Assembly: GCA_022821275.1 (NCBI GenBank)
Contig: JAJEDY010000060.1
Span: forward strand, 62,001 to 126,000
Direction: 5' to 3'
DNA from: Candidatus Latescibacterota bacterium
GTDB taxonomy: Bacteria > Latescibacterota > UBA2968
DNA: 64,000 nucleotides
Shown: positions 44,099 through 52,644 of the stretch, in pieces
Numbering within the stretch: position 1 is the first letter of the stretch
Layout of the letters: each line of letters starts with the position of its first letter
Notes under the pieces: model-generated
Told to the model about the DNA's origin: nothing
What the model saw: only the letters and a program-made list of their open reading frames with translations
Databases searched by the model: none
Program-made: the position numbers and the translations under genes

Positions 44099-44953
44099 CA
44101 CTTCTACCTTCTCCCCCGACTCCTGCGACTTTTCGAGCGCCTCAAGCACGGCAACGGGCGTGAGAATTGAGCCATCTGTTTCATCTGTCTTACCCGTACT
44201 GAACATGTGGCAAAAATCGAGAACACCCGTCAGATACGTATTCTCATCGTATCCGATCACGCGATCGGCGCGCCCTTTTTCCCCAATCACAGAAACGTGA
44301 AAATCCACGCGACCTTCGCCAACGAGATTCATCGTTGAAATCGCGCCACTCGCAGAATAAAACGTCGCAGTGTGATTTTGCTTCCCGCGATTGAGCTGTA
44401 CATGCGCGATATCCTGATCGAGCAAGCGCACGACCATATCGACCTGATGAATGCCGTAAAAAAAGACACCGCCATATTCAGAATCAATATCGCAAGGTCC
44501 TGTCGAAACAACTGAAATAATGCGTCCGAGTTCTCGGACATCTTCTTGCAACTGCGCGAAAGATGCCTGCTTGGGCAAAACCGAAAAAGAACACACAGGC
44601 ACATCGAGCTCACGCGCTCGGGCCAAAAACTCTTTGCCTTCATCGAGACGATAGCAAAACGGCTTATCGACAAAAAGAGGAATTTTGGCCTCCAGCAACG
44701 GACGCACCGCAGGCAGGTGATATTTGGGGTGACGATGATCCACAATAGCCGCGTCAACCTGCCCGATCAGAGCTTCGGGATCCTCCACAATATTGGGAAT
44801 CAGCCCCCGCTCCTGTGCATCTTTCGCATCGCCCGGCGTCTCTCCCCAAACATGTGTAACACTAAAACCGGGCACCAGTCTATCAATATTAATAGTTTTT
44901 GCAATCGCCACAGTATGGCTATTCTCCGCCCCAATAATACCAATATTAGGCAT
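44096..44953 (-). CDS. Gfo/Idh/MocA family oxidoreductase
   Basis: A 285-residue protein, shorter than the usual 330-400. MPNIGIIGAENSH begins the Rossmann fold, DKPFCYR is the (D/E)KP motif that carries the catalytic lysine, and the C-terminal substrate domain begins near GRIISVVSTGP. YGIHQVDMVVRLL supplies the conserved histidine. It oxidises or reduces cyclic sugars with NAD(P). The ATG at 44953 is chosen because the Rossmann strand begins there and AAAGGAG lies upstream; the frame extends 57 bases further upstream without a site. It is in the sulfatase/dehydratase block. Confidence 0.88.
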   Translation of the reverse strand: MPNIGIIGAENSHTVAIAKTINIDRLVPGFSVTHVWGETPGDAKDAQERGLIPNIVEDPEALIGQVDAAIVDHRHPKYHLPAVRPLLEAKIPLFVDKPFCYRLDEGKEFLARARELDVPVCSFSVLPKQASFAQLQEDVRELGRIISVVSTGPCDIDSEYGGVFFYGIHQVDMVVRLLDQDIAHVQLNRGKQNHTATFYSASGAISTMNLVGEGRVDFHVSVIGEKGRADRVIGYDENTYLTGVLDFCHMFSTGKTDETDGSILTPVAVLEALEKSQESGEKVEV

Positions 44954-45025
44954 CGTATCACTCCTTTTGGTTGAATCACTTCCACCGTATCTCGAAAACG
45001 GGCGACCCAATAGGATCGCAACGAC

Positions 45026-45050
45026 GGGCGAGGCATGCCTCGCCCCTACA
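45026..45050. repeat. Perfect 20-bp palindrome plus TGTAGGGGCG, copy 3
   Basis: GGGCGAGGCATGCCTCGCCC (45026-45045) is an exact palindrome running into CGCCCCTACA (45041-45050). It can fold as a hairpin between the Gfo/Idh and enolase-superfamily genes. Confidence 0.7.
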
Positions 45051-45110
45051 TACCTGTCCGCGCTTCAGCAGGCGGGTCTGCATAAAACGCTCAAATTATT
45101 CGCGTTTTTT

Positions 45111-45138
45111 CTGCGTCATCTGCGTCATCTGCGGATCA
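45111..45138. repeat. Two CTGCGTCAT units and a final CTGCGGATCA at a gene end
   Basis: CTGCGTCAT, CTGCGTCAT and CTGCGGA, in which the closing TCA (45136-45138) is the stop codon of the enolase-superfamily gene. The same arrangement is present at 44066-44098. Confidence 0.7.
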
Positions 45139-46377
45139 ACTCCACAGCCTGTCATTCACCTGTTCTTCATCCCACGCATCTGTCTGTTCAAAATAGCCCG
45201 GCAAATTGCGATTGATGTGTTCTTTTATCGCTTCTTCATTCAAATCAACACCGAGTCCGGGTGCGTCGGGCACCTGAATATAACCATTTTGAACAATGGG
45301 ATTGGGCAAGCCCGTAACCAGCGTATTCCACGGCGGATAATCAACGGCGTGACATTCCAGAACCAGAAAATTATTTGTCGCAGCCGCGCAATGCACGCTC
45401 GCCATCGTAGCAACTGGCGTCGCCGCCATGTGCATAGCCATCGCAATGCCGTGTTCTTCCGCGTAATCGCCAATCCGCTTAGTTTCGAGAATCCCCCCCG
45501 ACGTGGCGAGATCCGGATGAATAATGGAAACGGCTTTATTATCGATCAGCGGCTTGAAATGTTCCAGAAGATAAATATCTTCACCTGTGCAAACCGGGGT
45601 CGCAGTTGCGTTCTTGAGGCGCACCCATTGATCGGTCAGTTGCCATGGAATCATATCTTCCAGCCAGGCGAGATTGAACCGCTCAAGTGCGCGCGCAAGG
45701 CGAATACACGACTCCACATTGATATGTCCAAAGTGATCCGCAGCCAGGGGAATCTCATATCCCACAATATCGCGCACGACTTCCACATATCGCACGAGAA
45801 CATCGATACCCTTATCAGTGAACTGAATACCCGTAAAAGGATGCATAACCTGCGTGGTTTCCAGCATACCCGCAGGCGAAGACACCGTACCCGGAATATC
45901 TTTGAGCAAACGCACGCCAATATCCATCTTCAAAAAAGAAAACCCCTGCTCCATGCGCGCCTTCAAGCGATTGCCCATCTCTTCGGGATCTGGGGTTGTG
46001 TGAGTATCGCAATAAATGCGGATCTGATCGCGGAATTTCCCGCCTGCGAGTTGATAACAGGGCACGCCATAAGCCTTACCCGCCAGATCCATCAAAGCCA
46101 TCTCTACGCCACACACGCCGCCGGCCTGCCGCGCATGCCACCCGAACTGTTTGATCTTGCGAAATAATTTATCCACATTACAGGGATTTTCACCCAAAAG
46201 CTGGCGCTTCAGTTGCAAAGCGTAAATATGACTGGCCCCATCGCGCACCTCTCCCAGACCGTAGATACCTTGATTGGTATCCAGGCGAATGAGCGTAGAG
46301 CGCATAGGCACACCGGAAAGATTGACAACGCGCATATCGGTAATTCTGAGATCTGATGGGGATGAGTGTGTATCCAT
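45136..46377 (-). CDS. Enolase-superfamily dehydratase (MR/GalD-like)
   Basis: A 413-residue MR-subgroup enzyme. The capping domain starts RITDMRVVNLSGVPM. The barrel has FLKMDIG, metal ligands in AADHFGH (D), WLEDMIP (E) and CTGEDIYL (E), and a catalytic histidine in MAMHMAATP. It probably dehydrates a sugar acid to a 2-keto-3-deoxy acid. An 18-residue tail after the barrel is unusual. ACAGGAG precedes the ATG. It lies 24 bases after the ManD-like gene and is probably cotranscribed with it. The substrate cannot be deduced from these motifs alone. Confidence 0.88.
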   Translation of the reverse strand: MDTHSSPSDLRITDMRVVNLSGVPMRSTLIRLDTNQGIYGLGEVRDGASHIYALQLKRQLLGENPCNVDKLFRKIKQFGWHARQAGGVCGVEMALMDLAGKAYGVPCYQLAGGKFRDQIRIYCDTHTTPDPEEMGNRLKARMEQGFSFLKMDIGVRLLKDIPGTVSSPAGMLETTQVMHPFTGIQFTDKGIDVLVRYVEVVRDIVGYEIPLAADHFGHINVESCIRLARALERFNLAWLEDMIPWQLTDQWVRLKNATATPVCTGEDIYLLEHFKPLIDNKAVSIIHPDLATSGGILETKRIGDYAEEHGIAMAMHMAATPVATMASVHCAAATNNFLVLECHAVDYPPWNTLVTGLPNPIVQNGYIQVPDAPGLGVDLNEEAIKEHINRNLPGYFEQTDAWDEEQVNDRLWS

Positions 46378-46401
46378 AGAATTCTCCTGTGTTTTCTTCC
46401 A

Positions 46402-47607
46402 TCACGGCCGCATGGGCGATCCATCCGGTGCCCGCGTTTGCGTCCACTGAATAATCTCATCTTCGGGCGGATATTTTGCAGCGAGATCTTCGTCAATATC
46501 AATACCCAGACCGGGATTATCATTGGGATACATATAACCCTCTCGCACCTCGGGCAAACCGGGAAACATATCATAGACGAGATCGTTGAAACGACACCAC
46601 TCCTGAATCCCGAAATTGGGTGCCCACAGGTCCAGGTGCAAATTGGCTGCGTGACCAACAGGTGATGTATCGCCAGGACCGTGCCACGCGGTTCGCACAT
46701 TGTACATATTGGCAAATGCAGCGACATTGCGCGCAGGAGTAATACCACCCATCTGGCTGACGTGCATGCGAATAAAATCAATGAGCCGATCTTGAATAAG
46801 AGGTGTCCACTCGTGCGGATGATTGAAGAGTTCGCCCATCGCCAGTGGTGTGGCGCACTGCGCGCGCATGTGGTGAAAATACGCATTGTCTTCCGGCGCG
46901 AGTGCGTCTTCCAAAAAGAAAAGTTTAAAAGGCTCCACGTCTTTGGCGAACTGAATAGCGTCAATCGGGCGCAAACGCTCGTGAATATCGTGTAAAAGCT
47001 CGATTTCCGGCCCGACCTCCGCACGTACATGCGCAATCATATCGCACATGCGACGGCAATATTCTCGCGGGTGATAATAAGCACCATCGGGCGCACCATC
47101 GGGTTTTTGAATCGCATCTGACTGGCCCCCATATCCCCCCATCTGCACACGGATATGGCGATAACCCTGTGCCATATAATGACGCACGCTATCTACCACT
47201 TCGTATTTATCGCGCCCATTGGCGTGTGCATACGTATCTGCCGCCTCTCGACACTTCCCACCCAGCAGTTGATACACGGGCATACCCGCGCGTTTGCCCT
47301 TAATATCCCACAGCGCCTGATCCACCCCCGATATGGCATTATTGAGCACGGGACCATTGCGCCAGTACCCATTGACCATGCTCATCTGCCAGATCTCCTC
47401 AATGCGATCCACATCGCGTCCTATAACAAACGGCTTGAGATGTTTTTCAATAGCCGTACGCACCGCGTGAAATCGCTGCGTAAACGTCGCACAACCCAAC
47501 CCATAGAGTCCGGGTTCCGACGTAATAATTTTAACAATAATGAGCCGCGAACCCGCAGGCTGTGTCACAATGGTTTTAACATCTTTAATAGTTACAATTT
47601 CTGGCAT
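46402..47607 (-). CDS. ManD/RspA-like enolase-superfamily protein (mannonate dehydratase family)
   Basis: A 401-residue protein of exactly ManD-family length. The diagnostic blocks are LLHDIHERL (metal D, catalytic H), FFLEDALAPE, MGELFNHPHEW and RMHVSQMGGITPARN, with the final AWHGPGDTSPVGHAAN containing the second histidine. ManD enzymes dehydrate D-mannonate (some act on D-gluconate, some barely at all) to 2-keto-3-deoxygluconate. It uses MPEIVTIKDV as N-terminus, with GGAG upstream. Together with Ldh2-type dehydrogenase and a second dehydratase it fits uronate/aldonate breakdown. Confidence 0.93.
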   Translation of the reverse strand: MPEIVTIKDVKTIVTQPAGSRLIIVKIITSEPGLYGLGCATFTQRFHAVRTAIEKHLKPFVIGRDVDRIEEIWQMSMVNGYWRNGPVLNNAISGVDQALWDIKGKRAGMPVYQLLGGKCREAADTYAHANGRDKYEVVDSVRHYMAQGYRHIRVQMGGYGGQSDAIQKPDGAPDGAYYHPREYCRRMCDMIAHVRAEVGPEIELLHDIHERLRPIDAIQFAKDVEPFKLFFLEDALAPEDNAYFHHMRAQCATPLAMGELFNHPHEWTPLIQDRLIDFIRMHVSQMGGITPARNVAAFANMYNVRTAWHGPGDTSPVGHAANLHLDLWAPNFGIQEWCRFNDLVYDMFPGLPEVREGYMYPNDNPGLGIDIDEDLAAKYPPEDEIIQWTQTRAPDGSPMRP

Positions 47608-47622
47608 ATCTACTCCAATCTT

Positions 47623-48663
47623 TTACATTCCCTCGGGCAACGCGAGATCAAAGCGCCGCGCGGCTTCGCGGAGTTTTTCCGCCGTCCCCACCGGAATGGG
47701 AATACCTTCGGCAGAGCGTTCGGCAAGGGTGCGATTTTCGGGTTCTCCGGGCATGAGAATATCGTCAAAGCCATCTGCCCTGGGCAGAGCTTTGAGTTCA
47801 TCGATCAAATTATCAACGTGGTCTTTATAATCATCCAGCTCAACAAAAAAGGAAATATCAATCGCAGCGACAATGCCGTTTTGCCTTTTCGAACTCTCGT
47901 CCCCGCGCAATACGGGAACGAGCAGAGGATTATCGACCATCAAACTGGACAAACATTGAAAAATCAGTGCCAGCCCCGATCCCTTGGGACCACCCGCCGG
48001 GCGCAGAATAACCCCTTTACGCGCATCTGTCGTCGGATTGCCCTCAGCATCGAGTGCCCAGTCTTCGCCCAGCGGCACCCCCTTATCCTGCGCGAGCTGA
48101 AGTTTGCCCCCCGCTGCCACACTGGTCGCCATATCGAGACTTATGGGGTCGCGTTTGTTTGCTGGAACCGCAACGGCTATCGGACTATTGTGAATGCCCG
48201 CTGCCTTCGCACCAAAAGGAGCCATATTGGGCGGACTGCAAACAATGGCAATACCCGCAAAACCCTCCTGTGCCGCCATCAAAGAATAATAAGCCATCGC
48301 CCCCTGATGCGTAACATCGCTGAGCAACACCCATCCAATACCCACATTTTTGGCCTTCTCAATAGCTTTTTTCATCGCGGGAACAGTCGCCACAGGCCCA
48401 AGAGCGCGGTCACACGCGATATGGGCAACCGCTGGCGACTCTTTCACGACGCTGATATTGGGTCGAGGATTCATCGCGCCTGTTCTAATATTGTCGAGAT
48501 ACGAAATAATGCGCAAAACCCCGTGAGAATCGACCCCGCGCAGATTCGCCCAAATAAGCACTTCCGCTTCTATGGCAGCATCTTCGGGCGGCATACCCGC
48601 ATTTTCAAAAACGGACTGGATAAACGGTTCGAGGTGTTCTGCGCGAATGCGAATGTCCGACAT
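47623..48663 (-). CDS. Malate/L-lactate dehydrogenase family (Ldh2/MDH2) protein
   Basis: A 346-residue Ldh2-type NAD(P)-dependent oxidoreductase. ANLRGVDSHGVLR (residues 39-51) is the family start. DVTHQGAMAYYSLMAA holds the catalytic histidine, and ISLDMATSVAAGGK and GGPKGSGLALIF form the cofactor site. Members reduce 2-keto acids or oxidise 2-hydroxy acids (malate, lactate, ureidoglycolate, 2,3-diketo-L-gulonate). AGAAAGG precedes the ATG. It is the first gene of the minus-strand sugar-acid block, and lies divergent to the plus-strand run at 48825. Confidence 0.9.
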   Translation of the reverse strand: MSDIRIRAEHLEPFIQSVFENAGMPPEDAAIEAEVLIWANLRGVDSHGVLRIISYLDNIRTGAMNPRPNISVVKESPAVAHIACDRALGPVATVPAMKKAIEKAKNVGIGWVLLSDVTHQGAMAYYSLMAAQEGFAGIAIVCSPPNMAPFGAKAAGIHNSPIAVAVPANKRDPISLDMATSVAAGGKLQLAQDKGVPLGEDWALDAEGNPTTDARKGVILRPAGGPKGSGLALIFQCLSSLMVDNPLLVPVLRGDESSKRQNGIVAAIDISFFVELDDYKDHVDNLIDELKALPRADGFDDILMPGEPENRTLAERSAEGIPIPVGTAEKLREAARRFDLALPEGM

Positions 48664-48678
48664 AGCAATCCTTTCTGG

Positions 48679-48693
48679 TGTAGGGGCGCCCCT
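48679..48693. repeat. TGTAGGGGCG palindrome, copy 4
   Basis: TGTAGGGGCG (48679-48688) overlaps the perfect palindrome AGGGGCGCCCCT (48682-48693), between the divergent genes at 48663 and 48825. Orientation is opposite to copies 1-3. Confidence 0.6.
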
Positions 48694-48717
48694 GCTATTG
48701 AGAAACCTTGACTTTGT

Positions 48718-48746
48718 AATTTTTTTCCGCTATGCTGTCTGACAAA
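48718..48746 (+). promoter_or_regulatory. Promoter of the 48825 catabolic run
   Basis: TTGACT (48718-48723), 17-base spacer, TATGCT (48741-48746), about 80 bases before the first ATG. Confidence 0.6.
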
Positions 48747-48824
48747 TTAGTTTCGCATTTTTGAAGCGTCAAGATAATAAATCCCAACTGCAAAAAAGAA
48801 AAACAACTTCTGGAGGGCTGACTT

Positions 48825-50384
48825 ATGAAACAGTGCTTTGAACATTATCGGACATTGCGAAAAGAGATGGATGCGTGGTTAGATCAAAGCCGTCGGATGG
48901 ACCCACCGAGCAGGCATGGCGGAGGCGAAGATGAAGCGAACTATTCGCTGGCCTGGTTCCCCCACTATCTCATCACGGGAAATGACGGGGTGCGAGAGCA
49001 CTTTGAACACCTGCGCGATATGCTCGCCGGATGGGTAGAACGGGACTGCCTGCACGGTTACGAACCCGAAGCCGAAGCCCATCACGGAACCGAACCCTTT
49101 CTGCTCTTTTTGCCGCGTTACCTCGGATTATTTCCCAAAGACGAAAAAGCAAACGCCCTCCTACAAGACGCAGCCGAACACATCGGCAACTGGGTCGAAG
49201 GCATTCCCGAATGGTTTGACTGGGAGCGCAATCGGTTTTACGGATATTATATAGGCACGCGCACAGTTGGGCGAGACGACGGCTATGACGCCGAAATTGC
49301 CGAGCACTTCCGCTTTGTCCACATAGCCCTTGCCGCACACAGAATGACGGGGCAAGACCGGTACCTGGACTGGGCTTTGCAATACGGCAAGCGCCGGGCA
49401 GAAATGATTGTCGCCATACCAGATGGTCCCCTGCCCATTGCCTGGGATGCAAACGGACAACCGAGATTTGGCAAGCAGGCGACAGGACGACAAAAAAAGG
49501 CGGCACAAGCCGGACATCACGTCCCTGGCGACCCGCTCATCGGAGTCGAAGTCCTGCTGGCTTCCGGCGTTATATATGCCCTGGGCGATCTGTTCGAAGC
49601 ATCGGGAGACGCCGTATTTCACCAGGCAGCGCGGCGAATCGCAGAACCGATGGTCAGCGAATTGCTGGACCCGTATTCGGACCCCGGTGCAGCGGCGATT
49701 TCCTATTTTCGACAACAATTCTCCGACACTTCTCTGGATGAGGCGATTCGGGCGCAAATCGCGCGTTTTCCCGATATGCAAGAAGGCGAACTCGCCATGG
49801 TCTTCCCGCAGGCGCGTCGCCGCGATTGGCCCGGCGTGGGCAAGCGCGCCGACATGACCTATTGGGGGATATGGAACAGTGACGGCTCCGTAACACCCAC
49901 AACAGAACCGACCACTGCGGCACTAACGCTGGCCTATCAGGTGACGGGTGATGAGGACTATGCCGAACGCGCATTAAAACAGGCAGCAGACAAGCTGACG
50001 ATGGCGCGTCGGGTGCTGCGCGGTGGCAGAGAACACGCCGATATGGGTGGCGCGATCTGTTCGACAACGGCTGGACACGGACGCAACTGGGGCATTGGAC
50101 CCGTGACCGGATGTTACGGCCCATTGCTTTTGGGCACGCGAGAAGAAAAAAGCAAAGTGACGCCAGCAGTCGAAGTGAAACACGCCAATGGCGAACCCGG
50201 CGTTCCCAACCACATCCTTCCGCTTGTAATCCATTCGGGAACCAATATTGATGGCGTAAAGTTTTACAATGGCGGCGATTCAGACATCTCATTCTCGTGG
50301 CGATTTGAGGACAACGGGTGGCAGATTCTCACCGTAGAGTCCGGCGAAGTTGTCAATGTGGAATTGACAGGAGTAATGGCATGA
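48825..50384 (+). CDS. Probable alpha/alpha-toroid protein, unknown function
   Basis: A 519-residue protein. Repeated amphipathic helix pairs (residues 30-400) with AWFPHYLITG, LLFLPRYLGLFP, HFRFVHIALAAHRMTG and ALTLAYQVTGDEDYAE suggest a six-hairpin alpha/alpha toroid, as in unsaturated-uronyl and related glycosidases. A beta-rich C-terminal domain (about 430-519) follows. No catalytic residue can be named with confidence, and it could be a lyase, hydrolase or isomerase. No signal peptide. GGAGGG precedes the ATG. The aldo/keto-reductase gene starts within its stop codon, so they work together. Confidence 0.6.
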   Translation: MKQCFEHYRTLRKEMDAWLDQSRRMDPPSRHGGGEDEANYSLAWFPHYLITGNDGVREHFEHLRDMLAGWVERDCLHGYEPEAEAHHGTEPFLLFLPRYLGLFPKDEKANALLQDAAEHIGNWVEGIPEWFDWERNRFYGYYIGTRTVGRDDGYDAEIAEHFRFVHIALAAHRMTGQDRYLDWALQYGKRRAEMIVAIPDGPLPIAWDANGQPRFGKQATGRQKKAAQAGHHVPGDPLIGVEVLLASGVIYALGDLFEASGDAVFHQAARRIAEPMVSELLDPYSDPGAAAISYFRQQFSDTSLDEAIRAQIARFPDMQEGELAMVFPQARRRDWPGVGKRADMTYWGIWNSDGSVTPTTEPTTAALTLAYQVTGDEDYAERALKQAADKLTMARRVLRGGREHADMGGAICSTTAGHGRNWGIGPVTGCYGPLLLGTREEKSKVTPAVEVKHANGEPGVPNHILPLVIHSGTNIDGVKFYNGGDSDISFSWRFEDNGWQILTVESGEVVNVELTGVMA

Positions 50385-51358
50385 AATACCGCACACTGGG
50401 ACAGACCGGCCTCGAAGTATCGGAAATTGGATTGGGTGCCTTTCCCATCTCTGGAACACAACAGCGAGCAGATGGAAGTATCGAAGTCTGGTCGGGCACA
50501 AGCGATGCAGAATCCATCGCGCTGATCCATCGCTGTGAAGAACTCGGTGTGAATCTAATCGATTCTGCGGAAGGCTATGGCGACGGACACAGCGAAGAAC
50601 TCGTCGGACAAGCCCTACAGGGACGGCGAGATAAATGGATCATTGCGACCAAAGTGCAGCCAAACCGGGACATCGACCAAAATGATGAGCAATCAGTACA
50701 CAACCGGATTGTCGAAGCCTGCGAAAACAGCTTGAAACGCATGCAAACGGATTTTATTGACATTTATCAACTCCACGCGATCCCACATGAATGGGCCATG
50801 CCCGCCGTAATGAAAACCCTCGAAAAATTGCAACGAGAAGGCAAAATCAGATGGTACGGGATCTCGACCAACAACCGGGAAGCCATCGATAAACTACGGA
50901 ACTTAGGTCCTATCCACATCTTGCAGATCGGATACAATTTGTTAGAGCGCAGTGCCGACGAATTATTGCACTGGGCAAAAGAACAAAAAATAGGCACGCT
51001 CATCCGCGTGCCCCTTGCAAAGGGCCAATTGACCGGAAAATACTTTGGACAGAATGCCGAGAAAATACCGCAAAACGATTTGCGGTACGAACGGTTTCAG
51101 CGCACCGAAGTGCAAGAGGGCTTGAAAAAACTGCCCGAACTCCTGTTTTTACAAACAAAGCGTCGAACCATGGCACAGGCGGCTCTGCGGTTTGTATTGG
51201 ATCATCCCGGCGTATCCTGCGTCATTGCCGGCGCAAAAAATCGACAACAAGTTGAAGACAACACAGCAACGTCAGACATGCCACCGCTCACACACGAAGA
51301 ACTATCTCGCGCCCTGCCAATCGCAGATGCGATTGGCACAGCGGGATGGATTGGGTGA
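50381..51358 (+). CDS. Aldo/keto reductase
   Basis: A 325-residue AKR TIM barrel. KYRTLGQTGLEVSEIGLGAF is the common N-terminus. The catalytic tetrad is visible as D (LIDSAEGYG), Y (EGYGDGHSE), K (IIATKVQ) and H (IYQLHAIPHEW). It reduces aldehydes or ketones, or oxidises sugars, with NADP(H). The ATG at 50381 overlaps the upstream stop by 4 bases (ATGA) and GACAGGAG precedes it. The duplicated dehydratases follow after 15 bases, so it is part of the sugar-acid operon. Confidence 0.92.
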   Translation: MKYRTLGQTGLEVSEIGLGAFPISGTQQRADGSIEVWSGTSDAESIALIHRCEELGVNLIDSAEGYGDGHSEELVGQALQGRRDKWIIATKVQPNRDIDQNDEQSVHNRIVEACENSLKRMQTDFIDIYQLHAIPHEWAMPAVMKTLEKLQREGKIRWYGISTNNREAIDKLRNLGPIHILQIGYNLLERSADELLHWAKEQKIGTLIRVPLAKGQLTGKYFGQNAEKIPQNDLRYERFQRTEVQEGLKKLPELLFLQTKRRTMAQAALRFVLDHPGVSCVIAGAKNRQQVEDNTATSDMPPLTHEELSRALPIADAIGTAGWIG

Positions 51359-51373
51359 ATCAGGAGGAACATC

Positions 51374-52513
51374 ATGAAAATCACCGCACTAAAAACATTC
51401 ATTGCGCCCACAACGGGAAATTTTTTCGTCAAAGTCGAAACAGACGAAGGGATTTACGGATTGGGAGAAGCGGGCGTAATACGTCGCGGAACCGCGATAG
51501 CCGAAGTGATCCGCTCGTTTTCCCCAGATGTTATCGGGCAAGACCCCTTTCGGATTGAGCACCTGTGGCAGGTCATGTTTCGCGGCGGATTTTTCCCGGG
51601 CGGCGTGGTACAGTCATCGGCAGTAAGCGCCGTTGACATCGCGCTCTGGGATATCAAAGGCAAAGCCCTGGGCGTACCCGTCTATGAACTACTGGGCGGA
51701 AGAACCCGCGACAAAGTGGCGTGTTATCCGCATGTTGGCGATAAGAACAATATCGATCGGCTGGTCGCAAATTGTGTGCAACGACAGGAGGAAGGCTGGA
51801 AATTTGCCCGATGGAGCATGAGCGACCCCACAGATCCCAATGTATTTGAACCTTCGCGCGCCGTGCGTTATGGCATTGAACAGGTAAAAGCCGTGCGCGA
51901 AGCCTGTGGCGATGAATTCGAAATCTGCGTAGATGTTCACACGCGACTGGATCCTACCTGGGTCATTGCATATTGCAAAGGCGTAGAACCCTATCGCCCA
52001 TTTTTTATCGAAGACCCATTGCGAAGTGAAAGCCCACAGAGTCTGCGCCTCGTGCGACAAAACACGCATCTGCCCTTAGCCATTGGCGAACAATTCGATA
52101 GCAAATGGAAATTTCAGCAAGTAATCGAAGAAGATTTGATGGACTATTGCCGCGTTGACCTCTGCATTGCGGGCGGTTTTACCGAAGCGAAAAAAATCGC
52201 GGGCTGGTGCGAGACACATTATATTCACCTGGCCCCTCACAATCCGCTGGGACCCGTGTCAACAGCCGCTTGTTTGCACCTGTGTCTATCGTCTTCTCTC
52301 GTCGGCGTACAGGAATTGCCCAGACCCCCCATGACCACCTTGACAGATGTATTCCCCAAACAAATGCCCTACGCAAATGGCCATCTGCTCGTCCCCGAAG
52401 GACCGGGATTGGGCATTGAATTTAACGAAGACGCGATTGCAGACGCATCCCCTCCCGAACCATTTACAGGATGGGGTTACCGCCGCGAAGACGGATCGTA
52501 CGCAAATTGGTAA
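51374..52513 (+). CDS. GalD-like enolase-superfamily dehydratase, copy 1 of a tandem duplication
   Basis: A 379-residue protein of the galactonate-dehydratase subgroup. The catalytic set is D187-V-H189 (CVDVHTRLDP), E213 (FIEDPLR), E239 (AIGEQFD) and H289 (LAPHNPLGP); the metal site and both bases are intact. It should dehydrate an aldonate to a 2-keto-3-deoxy acid, but the exact sugar acid is unknown. It is about 94% identical to the gene at 52645 (24 differences by my reading, mostly near residues 10-11, 35-36, 121-124 and the C-terminus). CAGGAGG precedes the ATG. Confidence 0.93.
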   Translation: MKITALKTFIAPTTGNFFVKVETDEGIYGLGEAGVIRRGTAIAEVIRSFSPDVIGQDPFRIEHLWQVMFRGGFFPGGVVQSSAVSAVDIALWDIKGKALGVPVYELLGGRTRDKVACYPHVGDKNNIDRLVANCVQRQEEGWKFARWSMSDPTDPNVFEPSRAVRYGIEQVKAVREACGDEFEICVDVHTRLDPTWVIAYCKGVEPYRPFFIEDPLRSESPQSLRLVRQNTHLPLAIGEQFDSKWKFQQVIEEDLMDYCRVDLCIAGGFTEAKKIAGWCETHYIHLAPHNPLGPVSTAACLHLCLSSSLVGVQELPRPPMTTLTDVFPKQMPYANGHLLVPEGPGLGIEFNEDAIADASPPEPFTGWGYRREDGSYANW

Positions 52514-52529
52514 AAAAGGAGTATTAAAG

Positions 52530-52586
52530 ATGCGGATACAACAGTACCCCGGTCTGCTCGCATTGATTTATTTGCGCGCCCAACGC
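52530..52586 (+). pseudogene. Remnant of the Tsx-like porin gene start, left by tandem duplication
   Basis: The first 15-18 codons (MRIQQYPGLLALIYLRAQ) resemble the start of the porin gene at 53800 (MRKQQHRGLLVLIACILLQ), with the same upstream AAAGGAGTATTAAAG leader. The match then fades. It marks the end of the duplicated unit; the fragment is not a gene. Confidence 0.75.
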
Positions 52587-52644
52587 ACAACTTTAATACA
52601 ACTCAGAAGCATCTGTATGTATCCATCTTTTCAGGAGAATAATC

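Noticed and set aside
47155-48711. A 518-codon open frame on the plus strand opposite the ManD-like and Ldh2-type genes
   Set aside because: It is Arg/His/Ile/Asn-rich without any family motif and lies wholly antisense to two well supported genes.
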